From the NCBI GenBank assembly GCA_038211295.1, contig JBBQVS010000005.1, positions 1 to 64,000 of the forward strand: a DNA stretch of 64,000 nt, written 5' to 3'. The stretch's first letter is position 1; each line of letters starts with the position of its first letter. A program made the translations under genes and the position numbers. Below the pieces are notes generated by a model. The model saw nothing but the letters and a program-made list of their open reading frames with translations, was not told the DNA's origin and searched no databases. Below are positions 50,056 through 59,035 of the stretch, one piece after another. The DNA comes from JBBQVS01 sp038211295 (GTDB lineage: Bacteria; Chloroflexota; Ktedonobacteria; Ktedonobacterales; Ktedonobacteraceae).

Positions 50056-52554
50056 TCATAGTTTTAGCACACTCACTATACGTCCATTCATCAGTGGTAT
50101 TCCACGCTTTTGACGTGGAAACGTCTTCAACTCCCCTGCTTTTACTACCGTTACCTGCTCGCCCGTTTCGCCAGTCCACACAAACAAGACCGTATCATTT
50201 TCAGTGATAAGCATTGTCAGCAACAGATGGTCTTGCTCAAACAGCTCTGTAGTAGCCACGCCTGCGGTGGCGCGACCCTTGGGCGGGAACTGACTTATCG
50301 GCACCTTTTTGACAAAGCTATTCTCAGTAATCACTAATAGACTGGTCACATCCTCCGCGCCTGCCTGCTGACTGTCCAGATAGGTGACACTCACAACGGT
50401 TGCGTTAGCCGCGAGTGCAATCGCAGCAACCCCTTGTCCAACGCGCCCCTGCGCCCGTACACTTTCGTCGCTGAAACGAAGCGTCTGCCCGTTCTCTGTC
50501 GAGACCAGATACTCTCCCTTCCCATGCGAGAGCAATGCCATGACCACACTATCCCCGTCACCCAGCTTCATATCTTGCAGACCGTCAACATCAGCCGTTT
50601 TGTACTCGCTTAACGGCGATTTCTTGACTTTCCCCAGCTTGCTGAACGTCACTAAATAGCGGTCTTCTGTATACGACTCGATGGGAAGCACCGTCACAAT
50701 CTCTTCGCCCGCACTCAGTTCGAGTATCTTCCGCAGTGGCTCACCCTTCGCGGAACGGTTGCCCACCTGTATCCTATGCGTGGCGATCTGAAACACACGT
50801 CCCGTCGAGGAGACACATAACAGGTAGTCTTGCGAGGTGGTCGCGATAATCTGACGCAACTGCTCATCGCCACGTACAGGTGTATAGGTCGCGTTCGCCC
50901 CTTTCCCTTTCAATGCAAACGTATCACTTGGCAACGCTTTCAATGCTCCGGCACGAGTAAACGCTATCGTGAGTGGCTCGCGTTGGTGTAGACTCGCGAC
51001 ACTCTCAATTGGCGCGGTAGCAATACCTTTCGCGTCAATCACGGTTCGTCGCTCGTCGCCAAATTGCTTGATAAGCTGGTGCATCTCTTTTTTGAGCGAG
51101 GCAATCAACAGCTTCCGATCTCCCAGCAATTGCTCTAGCTCATTGATACGTCGCTGTAGCTCATCTTGCTCTTTTGCGTACTTGCTCGCGTCCAGTCGCG
51201 TCACCTGTGCAAGTGTCATAGAGGCAATCACATCCGATTGAACCGCAGTAAGACTATACGTTGCCTCGATCTCAGAACGCGCCGCGCTACGGTCTTCGGC
51301 GTTCTGAAATATCTTGACGACTTCCTCGGCATGGGCGGAGCCGATAATTAAGCCTTCCACCACATGAAGCCGTTCCTGTGCTTTTCGTAAATCGAATTGT
51401 GCGCGTCGTGTCAGTACGTCGATCTGGTGCGCGTTCCAGTAGTTCAGTAGCTCAATCATGCCAACCTGCTTGGGTTGACGAGCCGCCATCATTGGCTCGC
51501 CAAAAAGGAATACCATCTGAAACGAAAGAGGTATCTGTAGGTCAGTCTCGCTAAATAAGTGTGAAAGCGTCTGCGCGGCGTCCGCGTCTCGACGCAGGTC
51601 CAGTACAATCCGCATACCCTTTTCGGTGTCGCTCTCATCGCGCACGTCAGGCATCAGTCCTTCCAGTTTGCGTGCGTTGATCGCTTTGACAATCGAAGCT
51701 TTTATCTTGTCGCGTCCAATTGGTGGTATCTGAGTGATAATAAGTGAGCGGTTGCGTGGCGTCTCTTCCAGCCGTACCTCAGCGCGAACGGTGATGCGAC
51801 CTTTGCCCGTTGTAAAGTAGTCTCGAATGCCATCGCCACCAATGACGCGCCCGCCCTGACAGAAGTCCGGCCCTTTGACATAGGTCATGAATTGCTCGAC
51901 ATCCATCGCCGGTGTATCGAGCAACGCGCTACAGGCACGCAGTATCTCGCCGAGGTTGTGCGGCGGTATATTCGTGGAAAGCCCTACCGCGATGCCACTG
52001 GACGGATTGACAACAGGCGGAATGCGCCCCGGCAAATAATCTGGCTCAACCACTTTGGGGTCTTGCTTATATGTCGGATGTACCGGCACTGTCTCACGCT
52101 CCATGTCCGCCATTAACGCCTCCGCTAACGGCGATAGGCGCATCTCGGTGTAGCGATACGCGGCAGGAGCGTCGCCGTCTTCGCTACCCATGTTGCCCTG
52201 CCCCTCGATGAGAGGGTAGCGCAACGTAAAGGGTTGCGCCATACGCACAGCCGCATCATAGACCGACGTGTCGCCATGCGGATGATAGTTACCAAGAATA
52301 AGACCGACGACCTCCGCACTCTTCACGGTTGAACGCGTGGAAAGATACCGCGCCTCGCGCATACCAGCGAGGATACGGCGTTGTACAGGCTTCAATCCGT
52401 CGCGAGCGTCGGGCAACGCGCGGTCAGTTACCACTGAAAGGCCATACGTCGCGAATGCCTGCGACATAATCACTGAAAAATCCTCTTCGCGGATGATTCC
52501 AGAGATAGGAGCATTGCCGTTGCTGGCAGTATTTTCTGATCTTGTACGAGCCAT
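50056..52554 (-). CDS. Type II topoisomerase subunit A (GyrA/ParC)
   Basis: An 832-residue DNA topoisomerase subunit that cuts and rejoins DNA. The quinolone region GNYHPHGDTSVYDAAVRMAQPF (89-109) and catalytic Tyr135 (AAYRYTEM) are intact. The C-terminal domain has six-bladed-propeller-like repeats without a canonical GyrA box (QRRGGKG), which hints at topoisomerase IV (ParC) rather than gyrase. No second topoisomerase pair was seen to compare. Its ATG follows the subunit B stop by only 3 bases, so it is translated by coupling. Confidence 0.9.
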   Translation of the reverse strand: MARTRSENTASNGNAPISGIIREEDFSVIMSQAFATYGLSVVTDRALPDARDGLKPVQRRILAGMREARYLSTRSTVKSAEVVGLILGNYHPHGDTSVYDAAVRMAQPFTLRYPLIEGQGNMGSEDGDAPAAYRYTEMRLSPLAEALMADMERETVPVHPTYKQDPKVVEPDYLPGRIPPVVNPSSGIAVGLSTNIPPHNLGEILRACSALLDTPAMDVEQFMTYVKGPDFCQGGRVIGGDGIRDYFTTGKGRITVRAEVRLEETPRNRSLIITQIPPIGRDKIKASIVKAINARKLEGLMPDVRDESDTEKGMRIVLDLRRDADAAQTLSHLFSETDLQIPLSFQMVFLFGEPMMAARQPKQVGMIELLNYWNAHQIDVLTRRAQFDLRKAQERLHVVEGLIIGSAHAEEVVKIFQNAEDRSAARSEIEATYSLTAVQSDVIASMTLAQVTRLDASKYAKEQDELQRRINELEQLLGDRKLLIASLKKEMHQLIKQFGDERRTVIDAKGIATAPIESVASLHQREPLTIAFTRAGALKALPSDTFALKGKGANATYTPVRGDEQLRQIIATTSQDYLLCVSSTGRVFQIATHRIQVGNRSAKGEPLRKILELSAGEEIVTVLPIESYTEDRYLVTFSKLGKVKKSPLSEYKTADVDGLQDMKLGDGDSVVMALLSHGKGEYLVSTENGQTLRFSDESVRAQGRVGQGVAAIALAANATVVSVTYLDSQQAGAEDVTSLLVITENSFVKKVPISQFPPKGRATAGVATTELFEQDHLLLTMLITENDTVLFVWTGETGEQVTVVKAGELKTFPRQKRGIPLMNGRIVSVLKL

Positions 52555-52557
52555 TAC

Positions 52558-54642
52558 TTAGACATCCAGTTCTTTAATTTTTCGGGCGTGTTCCGCGAGA
52601 AAGGTACGCCGTACCTCTGCGTTTTTGTCTTCCATCAATTCCATCACCAGCTTCGCGGCTAAAACGCCATCTTCCATCGTGACGCGTTTGAGTGTACGCC
52701 GCGCGGGATCAAACGTTGTGTCACGTAGTTCTTTCGGGTTCATCTCACCCAACCCTTTGAAACGCTTGAACTCCAATCCCTGCGCGTCGGCACGGCTCTT
52801 AACAAACTGTGTTCGTGCTTCATCATCAAGCAGCCAGACCACCTTGCCTTTGTACTTCACCGAGTAGAGGGGCGGACAGGCAATATACACATGGCCCCGC
52901 TCGATGAGATCGCTAAACTCTTGATGAAACAACGTCAGCAAAAGACACTGGATATGCAAGCCATCAACATCAGCATCCGTCGCGATAATTACACGGTTGA
53001 ATTTGAGCCGACTCACATCGAAGGTCCCACGCGTCCCCGTACCCAGCACATTGATGATGGTGCGAATCTCTTCGTTCTCGACGATGCGTTCAAGGTCGGC
53101 CTTCGCTACATTAAGTGGCTTGCCCTTGAGCTTGAGTACCGCCTGAAATTCCGAGAACCGCCCTTGACCCGCACTCCCACCCGCCGAGTCTCCCTCAACG
53201 ATAAACAGTTCCGAACGGGCAGGGTCGGACGAATTGCACTTCAGAAATTTCTTTGAGAGCGTGGTATCGATCAGCTCGCCATTTTTCTTGTTGCCCGCTC
53301 GCCCCAGCTCCTCGACCAGTTGCGCCTCGTTACGCGCCTTCTGCATCTGCTGAATTTTCTTGAGCCACTCTTTCGCCGCTGCTGTGTTGCTCTCGAACCA
53401 GTCTTTTAGCCCCTCATCCACAACCGAACGCACAATACCTTCAACGGGCGCGTTGTTCAAGCGATCTTTCGTCTGCCCCTGAAACTGCGGGTTTGTCAGC
53501 TTGACCGAAATGACCACATTCAAGCCCTGTTGAATCACTTCCGGTTTGAAGCCATCCTTCTCGCGATTTCTGATGATACTCAACTTGATCGCATAATCAT
53601 TGACGACCTTTGTCAGGGCCGCTTTGAAGCCAGTTTCATGTACACCACCATCACGAGTACGCACCGCGTTCGCATAGCTGTACATAGAGATTTTGTAGCC
53701 TGTCGTTGGTTGCAGTGCTACCTCGACCTGGACGCCGTCTTTCTCTTTCATAATTCCAATAACGTGCTTTGACAACGGGACGCTTGTACCCGTTGTCGCA
53801 AGGTCACGTACATAGTCGGGCAAGCCATCCCGCGAATAAAATGTGTGGCTCACCTGCTCAGTTGTCGCGTCGTCCCACGCGTCGAAATGCAATGCGACAC
53901 CACGATTGAGATACGCGGAGGCTTTGAGCCGACTCTCTACCGCCTCAAGCGAATAGTAAGCGTCGGCATCAAAAATAGAACTATCGTACAACCAACGCAG
54001 TTGCGTCCCATGCAATTTCGGGTCACAAGGAACAATTTGATGTGGAACCTCCGCACCACGACTGAACGTTTGCGTAAACTCTTGCCCGTTTTTCCAGATG
54101 GTCAGCTCTAGTTTTTCGGACAGCGCGTTAATCACGGTCGAGCCAACCCCGTGTAGGCCACCCGCCGTTTTGTATGCACCTTCAGCAAACTTGCCGCCAG
54201 AATGTGGCACGGTCAGGATAACCGTTGCGGCAGGCACATAATCACCCTGATACAACATCAAATCAAAGGGCATCCCACGTCCTTCGTCGCGCACTGTAAC
54301 CCACCCCTCCTGATCGATGCTAACCCAAATATGCTTGCCGTATCCCGCCACCGCCTCATCAACGGCGTTGTCGAGTGCCTCCCAGATCAAATGCACCAAA
54401 CCAGAGGTAGATGTTGAGCCAATGTACATGCCCGGACGATGCCGAATCGCAGCAATACCCTCCAGCACTTGAATGTCTGCCGCAGAGTATACGCTACTCT
54501 CTGTATTTTTTTTACTACGTCCCTTTACCTCTACAGGCAGAGCGGACACTTCTCTTTCATCGTCTGGTTGCTCAGACGAAAAGAGTGAAACTTGACCCAC
54601 ATCATTCTGTTCGTGGGGGGCTATCTTGGGGGACCGAGACAT
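52558..54642 (-). CDS. Type II topoisomerase subunit B (GyrB/ParE)
   Basis: A 694-residue ATPase subunit of the same enzyme. The GHKL ATPase has EALDNAVDEAVAGYG, DEGRGMPFD and KTAGGLHGVGSTVINALSE; the Toprim domain has IVEGDSAGGSAGQGR and DADVDGLHIQ. A low-complexity N-terminal extension of about 45 residues precedes the ATPase, and a start at a later Met is possible. The ribosome-binding site is AAGAGG. First gene of the two-gene operon. Confidence 0.9.
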   Translation of the reverse strand: MSRSPKIAPHEQNDVGQVSLFSSEQPDDEREVSALPVEVKGRSKKNTESSVYSAADIQVLEGIAAIRHRPGMYIGSTSTSGLVHLIWEALDNAVDEAVAGYGKHIWVSIDQEGWVTVRDEGRGMPFDLMLYQGDYVPAATVILTVPHSGGKFAEGAYKTAGGLHGVGSTVINALSEKLELTIWKNGQEFTQTFSRGAEVPHQIVPCDPKLHGTQLRWLYDSSIFDADAYYSLEAVESRLKASAYLNRGVALHFDAWDDATTEQVSHTFYSRDGLPDYVRDLATTGTSVPLSKHVIGIMKEKDGVQVEVALQPTTGYKISMYSYANAVRTRDGGVHETGFKAALTKVVNDYAIKLSIIRNREKDGFKPEVIQQGLNVVISVKLTNPQFQGQTKDRLNNAPVEGIVRSVVDEGLKDWFESNTAAAKEWLKKIQQMQKARNEAQLVEELGRAGNKKNGELIDTTLSKKFLKCNSSDPARSELFIVEGDSAGGSAGQGRFSEFQAVLKLKGKPLNVAKADLERIVENEEIRTIINVLGTGTRGTFDVSRLKFNRVIIATDADVDGLHIQCLLLTLFHQEFSDLIERGHVYIACPPLYSVKYKGKVVWLLDDEARTQFVKSRADAQGLEFKRFKGLGEMNPKELRDTTFDPARRTLKRVTMEDGVLAAKLVMELMEDKNAEVRRTFLAEHARKIKELDV

Positions 54643-55217
54643 CTATCCAATACCTCTTTTCAAAAACGCTTTCGTCGCTCTTCAGAAGAATACAGTGTAG
54701 AGCCGTGAAAGTCAAGATTATTTTAGACCAAAAGTTCTAATAAAAACAAGGTTACGCAAAATATATGCTCTACAAATACCTGCTCTTTCTTCTCTCTTCT
54801 CGCCTGACTAGCAAGAAGCGGTGACAGGTAAGTCTTATTTCCCTTATTCTTCATGAAACGGAGAATACAACATATTTTTGCTGATACACGCACAAAAAGC
54901 AATACTTACGAGAAAGTACTATCGGCACAGTGTCGTTTTCGCATAAAGTCCTAGAGAAAATCTATTTTGGGGCTTTGTTCACTCCAATGCTGATGGTGAG
55001 CAGCACCGCGCGTCCAATGTTACTTTGAGCAGAGGCGTTTTGTCAAGGCACAGCACGATTTGAGTACGCATCATTGTTTGCGCTCTTCCCGGCCTGGCGT
55101 CGGCAACGACCGCACATCATATAACAACTTCTCTTCGTGCTTATACGTAATATACATATGACACTCTACCGAAATGTTTAGCTTGCCCCAGATGTGTGTG
55201 GGGAAGGGGTTCTATCC
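54643..55217. other. 575-base intergenic region
   Basis: Between the divergent subunit B and zinc-ribbon genes. No recognisable gene, tRNA or repeat was seen; the composition is pyrimidine-rich in places (54780-54810). It presumably holds promoters for both directions. Confidence 0.5.
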
Positions 55218-55961
55218 ATGATGAAATCTGTTGTTGGCCAATACGAATGCGTCCATCGCTCCGGCATAGGGCTGGACTATTTTACCTCGCGTGTAGATCG
55301 CCTGACCCTGCAAGCAAGCGGACGCTTTACGCTGATAGTACAAGACCGTAGCCGCATCTCACATGCCGCCCAATCACTCGCGAGCGGTCAACAGGTTTCG
55401 TCCGCAGCGCAGGAAGTGCGACGCGAAGGCACCTATCTTGTACAAGCCCTTGCCGTCACCTTGCGCTTCGACGACGGCACACAACAACAGTGCCAGCTTG
55501 TTCCGACCAGCGATAGTAGCGGCAACACGCTGCACGTTGGGCAAGATGTGTTTACCAAAGTTTCAGACTCCACACTCCTTCCTTCCACGGATCGTTTGAA
55601 GAAAGACATGGAAGATATCGCAAAGGGGTTGAAAATCGCAGGGGCTATTGGTGGCGTTGCGATTAAAGCCGTAAAGACCATACATGACACTATTCAATCT
55701 ACACAGAACCCACAGACGCAAGGCACACAAAACGCGCAAGGGCAACCAGCAGTTTCACAGCCTGCACAACAACAGCCACCCCAACAGACACAGCAGCCCG
55801 TGTATCAACCACCCGTGCAGCCTGTACAACGAGTGCAGCAACCTGTAGTTCCTCAACAATCACCGCAGGGCTATGCCCAATCCGTCTATTGTGATCAGTG
55901 CGGCACCAAGGCGCGTCCGGGCAAACGCTTTTGCAGTACCTGTGGTGCGAGCCTTGTCTAG
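55218..55961 (+). CDS. Zinc-ribbon protein with proline/glutamine linker
   Basis: A 247-residue protein. The N-terminal beta-rich domain (about 1-115) has GLDYFTSRVDRLTLQASGRFTLIVQ and LVQALAVTLRFDDG and is not recognised. A glycine-rich amphipathic stretch follows, then a low-complexity Gln/Pro/Val linker (about 160-220) and a C-terminal zinc ribbon YCDQCGTKARPGKRFCSTCG. No signal peptide. The ATG at 55218 follows GGAAGGGG. Function unknown; the layout suggests a scaffold. Confidence 0.6.
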   Translation: MMKSVVGQYECVHRSGIGLDYFTSRVDRLTLQASGRFTLIVQDRSRISHAAQSLASGQQVSSAAQEVRREGTYLVQALAVTLRFDDGTQQQCQLVPTSDSSGNTLHVGQDVFTKVSDSTLLPSTDRLKKDMEDIAKGLKIAGAIGGVAIKAVKTIHDTIQSTQNPQTQGTQNAQGQPAVSQPAQQQPPQQTQQPVYQPPVQPVQRVQQPVVPQQSPQGYAQSVYCDQCGTKARPGKRFCSTCGASLV

Positions 55962-55967
55962 CCTCTT

Positions 55968-56252
55968 CTAGTGTGTTTGCTCTTTTGCCAGCAGTTCATA
56001 AGCTTCAATGATACGTTGCATCTGCTGGCGGTCTCCCCCCCGGTCTGGATGATGGCGTTTCGCGAGTGTACGATACCGCCGCTTGATCTGTTGCGGCGTC
56101 GCGTTCGCCGACAGGCCCAACACTGCCAACGCGCGTTGCCGCTCGATAAGAGGCCGCGCTGGATTCGCTTTGCTTTGCCAGAATGTGCGTGCGCTCATTC
56201 GCAACGCATTCCATAGTAACGAAGAAAAAGATTTTGGTGGTCGTGAACTCAT
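55968..56252 (-). CDS. J-domain (DnaJ-like) protein
   Basis: A 94-residue protein that is little more than a J-domain: helices ending in IKRRYRTLAKRHHPDRGGD with the HPD motif at 68-70 that stimulates Hsp70 ATPase. The N-terminal 35 residues are basic. It has no zinc finger or substrate domain, so it may direct Hsp70 to a specific partner. Convergent with the zinc-ribbon gene, 6 bases apart. Confidence 0.8.
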   Translation of the reverse strand: MSSRPPKSFSSLLWNALRMSARTFWQSKANPARPLIERQRALAVLGLSANATPQQIKRRYRTLAKRHHPDRGGDRQQMQRIIEAYELLAKEQTH

Positions 56253-56511
56253 CTATTTTTTCTATTCCGAATAATTCTCTATTGCTTTGCCTATACTATA
56301 CTGCAAAGTAGCACAAAATGAAACTGAAGTACAACCTAAGCCGTGAACAAGGTAGGCATGAGTGTTTTCAAAAAGGACTCTTTTCTAAATCATAGCTAAA
56401 TTTCCAGAATTCCCTAATACTACAGCTCGCATAATTCGCAACATTTTTATCGCTCGTGCAGTGCCTATACAATAGTTTTTATTCTAATTTTGTCCACAAG
56501 GAGACGTAATT

Positions 56512-57777
56512 ATGGCAACAGACACCAAAAACCCTGTCGAGAAAGTCAAAGAGGTCGCAAATTCCGAACCCGTCAAGACACTCGGCAAGCAAACAAAGCC
56601 CTTCCAGCAGTTCATCACAAAATTTAACAATGATGCCGCAATGACCTTCGCCGCAACCATCGCGTACAACCTGATGGTAGCAATGCTACCTATTCTCATC
56701 GCCTTAATTGCAATTCTTGGTTTCACACTGGGAAACTTGAGTCATGATGCTCAGATGAATGTTCAAAATCAAATTGTGAACATATTTCCTACAAGTTCAC
56801 GCACCGTCGCCGCACAAATCGTAAATAGTGCATCTGACCAACTCCGGAAGAGTGCAGGCATACTCGCAATCTTTGCTTTTCTCAGTGCGCTCTTTGGCGG
56901 CTCACGCCTCTTTGTTGTGATGGAACAATTCTTCGACCTCATCTATCACCTGCGTCCACGAACGTTTCTTCGCCAAAACCTTATTGCTATCGGTATGCTT
57001 CTGGTATTCTTAGTTGTCACACCGATTATGGTGCTTGCATCGTCAGCACCGGCACTGATACTAACCTTCACAAAGTATATTCCGTTTTTAGGGAGCAACC
57101 CTACCGTTTCTTTGGTACTTGGCACACTCTTGGGTATCTTCTTTGGTGTTGTCGCAGGATTTATCCTGTTTGTACTCATTTACATTATTGTGCCTAACCA
57201 GAAGGTAAGTTTTCGTCACAGTTGGCTTGGCGCATTGGTAGCATCTGTGGCACTGGAACTATTCCTGTTCGCCTTTCCGTTTTATACCACGTACTTTCTC
57301 AAAGGGTACGCTGGTGCCGTTGGCGGCGCGATTATTCTACTGCTGTTCTTCTACTACTTCGCCGTCATTCTGCTGCTTGGGGCGGAGATCAACGCCTTCT
57401 TCTCAGAGAAAGTGCAACCGCTTCCCAACGATTTCGTGACGTTTTTCAGCACGGCGGCAGGTCGAGTGAACAAAGATCGACCCGACCTTGAGTCATCGCA
57501 CATGGACGCGAAACCAACCGATAGAGCCATCAACGCGCACATCGCTGATATTCGCAGAGATGAGAAGCAGACGCGCAACACCAACTCACAAAAACAGCAA
57601 CAGGTCGTCGCAAAAGCGCAGACGAAAGAACAGAGCAGAGGTAGAAAAGAGCATGTCAAAACACGAAAGGTCGGTGTGCAAGGCCCTTCCTCAGCCCTCA
57701 CAATTCTCGAAATTCTTGCCGGAACAGCACTTACAGTTGTTATCGAACTATTACGCCTACGCAATCACGGCAAATAA
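56512..57777 (+). CDS. YihY/BrkB-family membrane protein
   Basis: A 421-residue membrane protein of the YihY/virulence factor BrkB family. The N-terminal KFNNDAAMTFAATIAYNLMVAMLPILIALIAILGF, IGMLLVFLVVTPIMVLASS and FRHSWLGALVASVALELFLFAFPFYTTYFLKGY segments are typical, giving about six helices to residue 310. The last about 105 residues are a charged, Lys/Arg/Gln-rich cytoplasmic tail with a possible final helix. Function unsettled; some members help resist complement. The ribosome-binding site is AAGGAG. Confidence 0.85.
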   Translation: MATDTKNPVEKVKEVANSEPVKTLGKQTKPFQQFITKFNNDAAMTFAATIAYNLMVAMLPILIALIAILGFTLGNLSHDAQMNVQNQIVNIFPTSSRTVAAQIVNSASDQLRKSAGILAIFAFLSALFGGSRLFVVMEQFFDLIYHLRPRTFLRQNLIAIGMLLVFLVVTPIMVLASSAPALILTFTKYIPFLGSNPTVSLVLGTLLGIFFGVVAGFILFVLIYIIVPNQKVSFRHSWLGALVASVALELFLFAFPFYTTYFLKGYAGAVGGAIILLLFFYYFAVILLLGAEINAFFSEKVQPLPNDFVTFFSTAAGRVNKDRPDLESSHMDAKPTDRAINAHIADIRRDEKQTRNTNSQKQQQVVAKAQTKEQSRGRKEHVKTRKVGVQGPSSALTILEILAGTALTVVIELLRLRNHGK

Positions 57778-57796
57778 GTAGCGTGAAAACAAACCG

Positions 57797-57832
57797 AAGC
57801 GGGTATGGTATCACTTGATGTCGTACCCGCTT
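57797..57832. terminator. Probable bidirectional terminator
   Basis: AAGCGGGTA and TACCCGCTT pair around an 18-base loop between the BrkB gene and the convergent minus-strand gene; the minus-strand side is followed by TTTGTTTT. Confidence 0.6.
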
Positions 57833-57850
57833 TGTGCCGTATTTGTGCTA

Positions 57851-58705
57851 TTATTTGACTTGCAAGCGTTCTACAACCTCTGACGCGAGACTTGGACGGA
57901 ACAACCCCTCAGCAATGAGCGAGGCTCCTATCGCGGTCTCGAAACCTTCTGGCTCCGACTCACTACGTGGGAACAGATAAAACTGGTAGGTATCGCCGAG
58001 ACGGTCAACCACAGTACGCTTATCCAGCTTATCCTGCATGGAGGAGCGACGGTCAATTACTACAATATCCTCGAAATGGTGAATTGCCATCAAACCTGCC
58101 ACGTCCTCAGACAAACCTTCCCAAAAAGCCTGCTCTTCCTCTTCAGCGTCTTCTCCGTTTCCTGACTCCGCTTCCATCATGACGTGCATTCCATCGATGA
58201 TGCGTCCATCTTTGACAACCACAATGCCGCGCTCGTTCTCGCTCACCTCTAAATAGAGGAAGCGCATTTCAGGCCAACCCGCCTCCTGTTGGCGCATTCG
58301 GTACAGAAGTGTCGCGACTGAACACAGTTTATCCGAGTTGCCCATGTCTTTACGTTTACGCTTTCGATAGCGTGGCACACTTTTAAGACTTTTTAACGCA
58401 GGCAGGTGAAAGTTTTTCGCGTTAAACGTGCCGATGGTAGCGAGGAAGGTACGCAGGTCTGCTACGGCTTCCGATGTGGTTGCCTGTTCTTGCTCCTCAC
58501 TCAATGTGTGTAGAGAGCAAAGCGCGGTTTCCAGTGCTGAGGAAAGCGCAATTATTGGCTCTGGATATAAGGCACAAATCTCTTCAATATATGCAAGAAC
58601 AGCGTTACCGTCCGCAAATGTTGCGAATTCTATCGTTTGCCCATTTTCAGTTAAACACGTCTTCCATGTTCCCACTTTATAATCAATACCAATACTCATT
58701 GTCAT
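57851..58705 (-). CDS. DUF1464-like, possible ASKHA-fold protein
   Basis: A 284-residue soluble protein that resembles DUF1464 proteins, which have an actin-like ATPase (ASKHA) fold: it starts IGIDYKVGTWKTCL, where the family has a GID strand binding phosphate. Further segments: LYPEPIIALSSALETAL, MRFLYLEVSENERGIVVVKDGRIIDGMHVM and an acidic stretch (DAEEEEQ). The phosphate 2 and adenosine motifs are not clear, so kinase activity is unproven. The ATG at 58705 follows AGGAGAG. Confidence 0.45.
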   Translation of the reverse strand: MTMSIGIDYKVGTWKTCLTENGQTIEFATFADGNAVLAYIEEICALYPEPIIALSSALETALCSLHTLSEEQEQATTSEAVADLRTFLATIGTFNAKNFHLPALKSLKSVPRYRKRKRKDMGNSDKLCSVATLLYRMRQQEAGWPEMRFLYLEVSENERGIVVVKDGRIIDGMHVMMEAESGNGEDAEEEEQAFWEGLSEDVAGLMAIHHFEDIVVIDRRSSMQDKLDKRTVVDRLGDTYQFYLFPRSESEPEGFETAIGASLIAEGLFRPSLASEVVERLQVK

Positions 58706-58723
58706 AGAACAAGCTCTCCTCAT

Positions 58724-59035
58724 GCTGTGTCATATACGGCACTCAAAATATTTTTTATAAGAACATTCTTTTTCATCCCTCCACCTCATCGTTCAGGCGG
58801 TCACATTATATCATGAGAGCGTGCTACCACAAGAAACAGTGTACAATTGTCGCCTCTTTGTCTTGACGCATACTATTCTCATCTGCTACACTTTATCTCA
58901 AGCAGGATAGAAGTATACTCATTTCATAATAGGATGTGTTCGCAGATGTTGATGAAGAGATGCATTCATATATAACAATGCACGCCTGAACTCCTACCCA
59001 CACTTTTCGCTATCGTCCATGAGAGGTTTGATAAC
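58724..59035. other. Intergenic region, divergent genes
   Basis: About 310 bases. A possible promoter on the plus strand is TTGACG (58863-58868) and TACACT (58887-58892), 18 bases apart, for the histidine kinase gene. No gene is recognisable. Confidence 0.4.
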
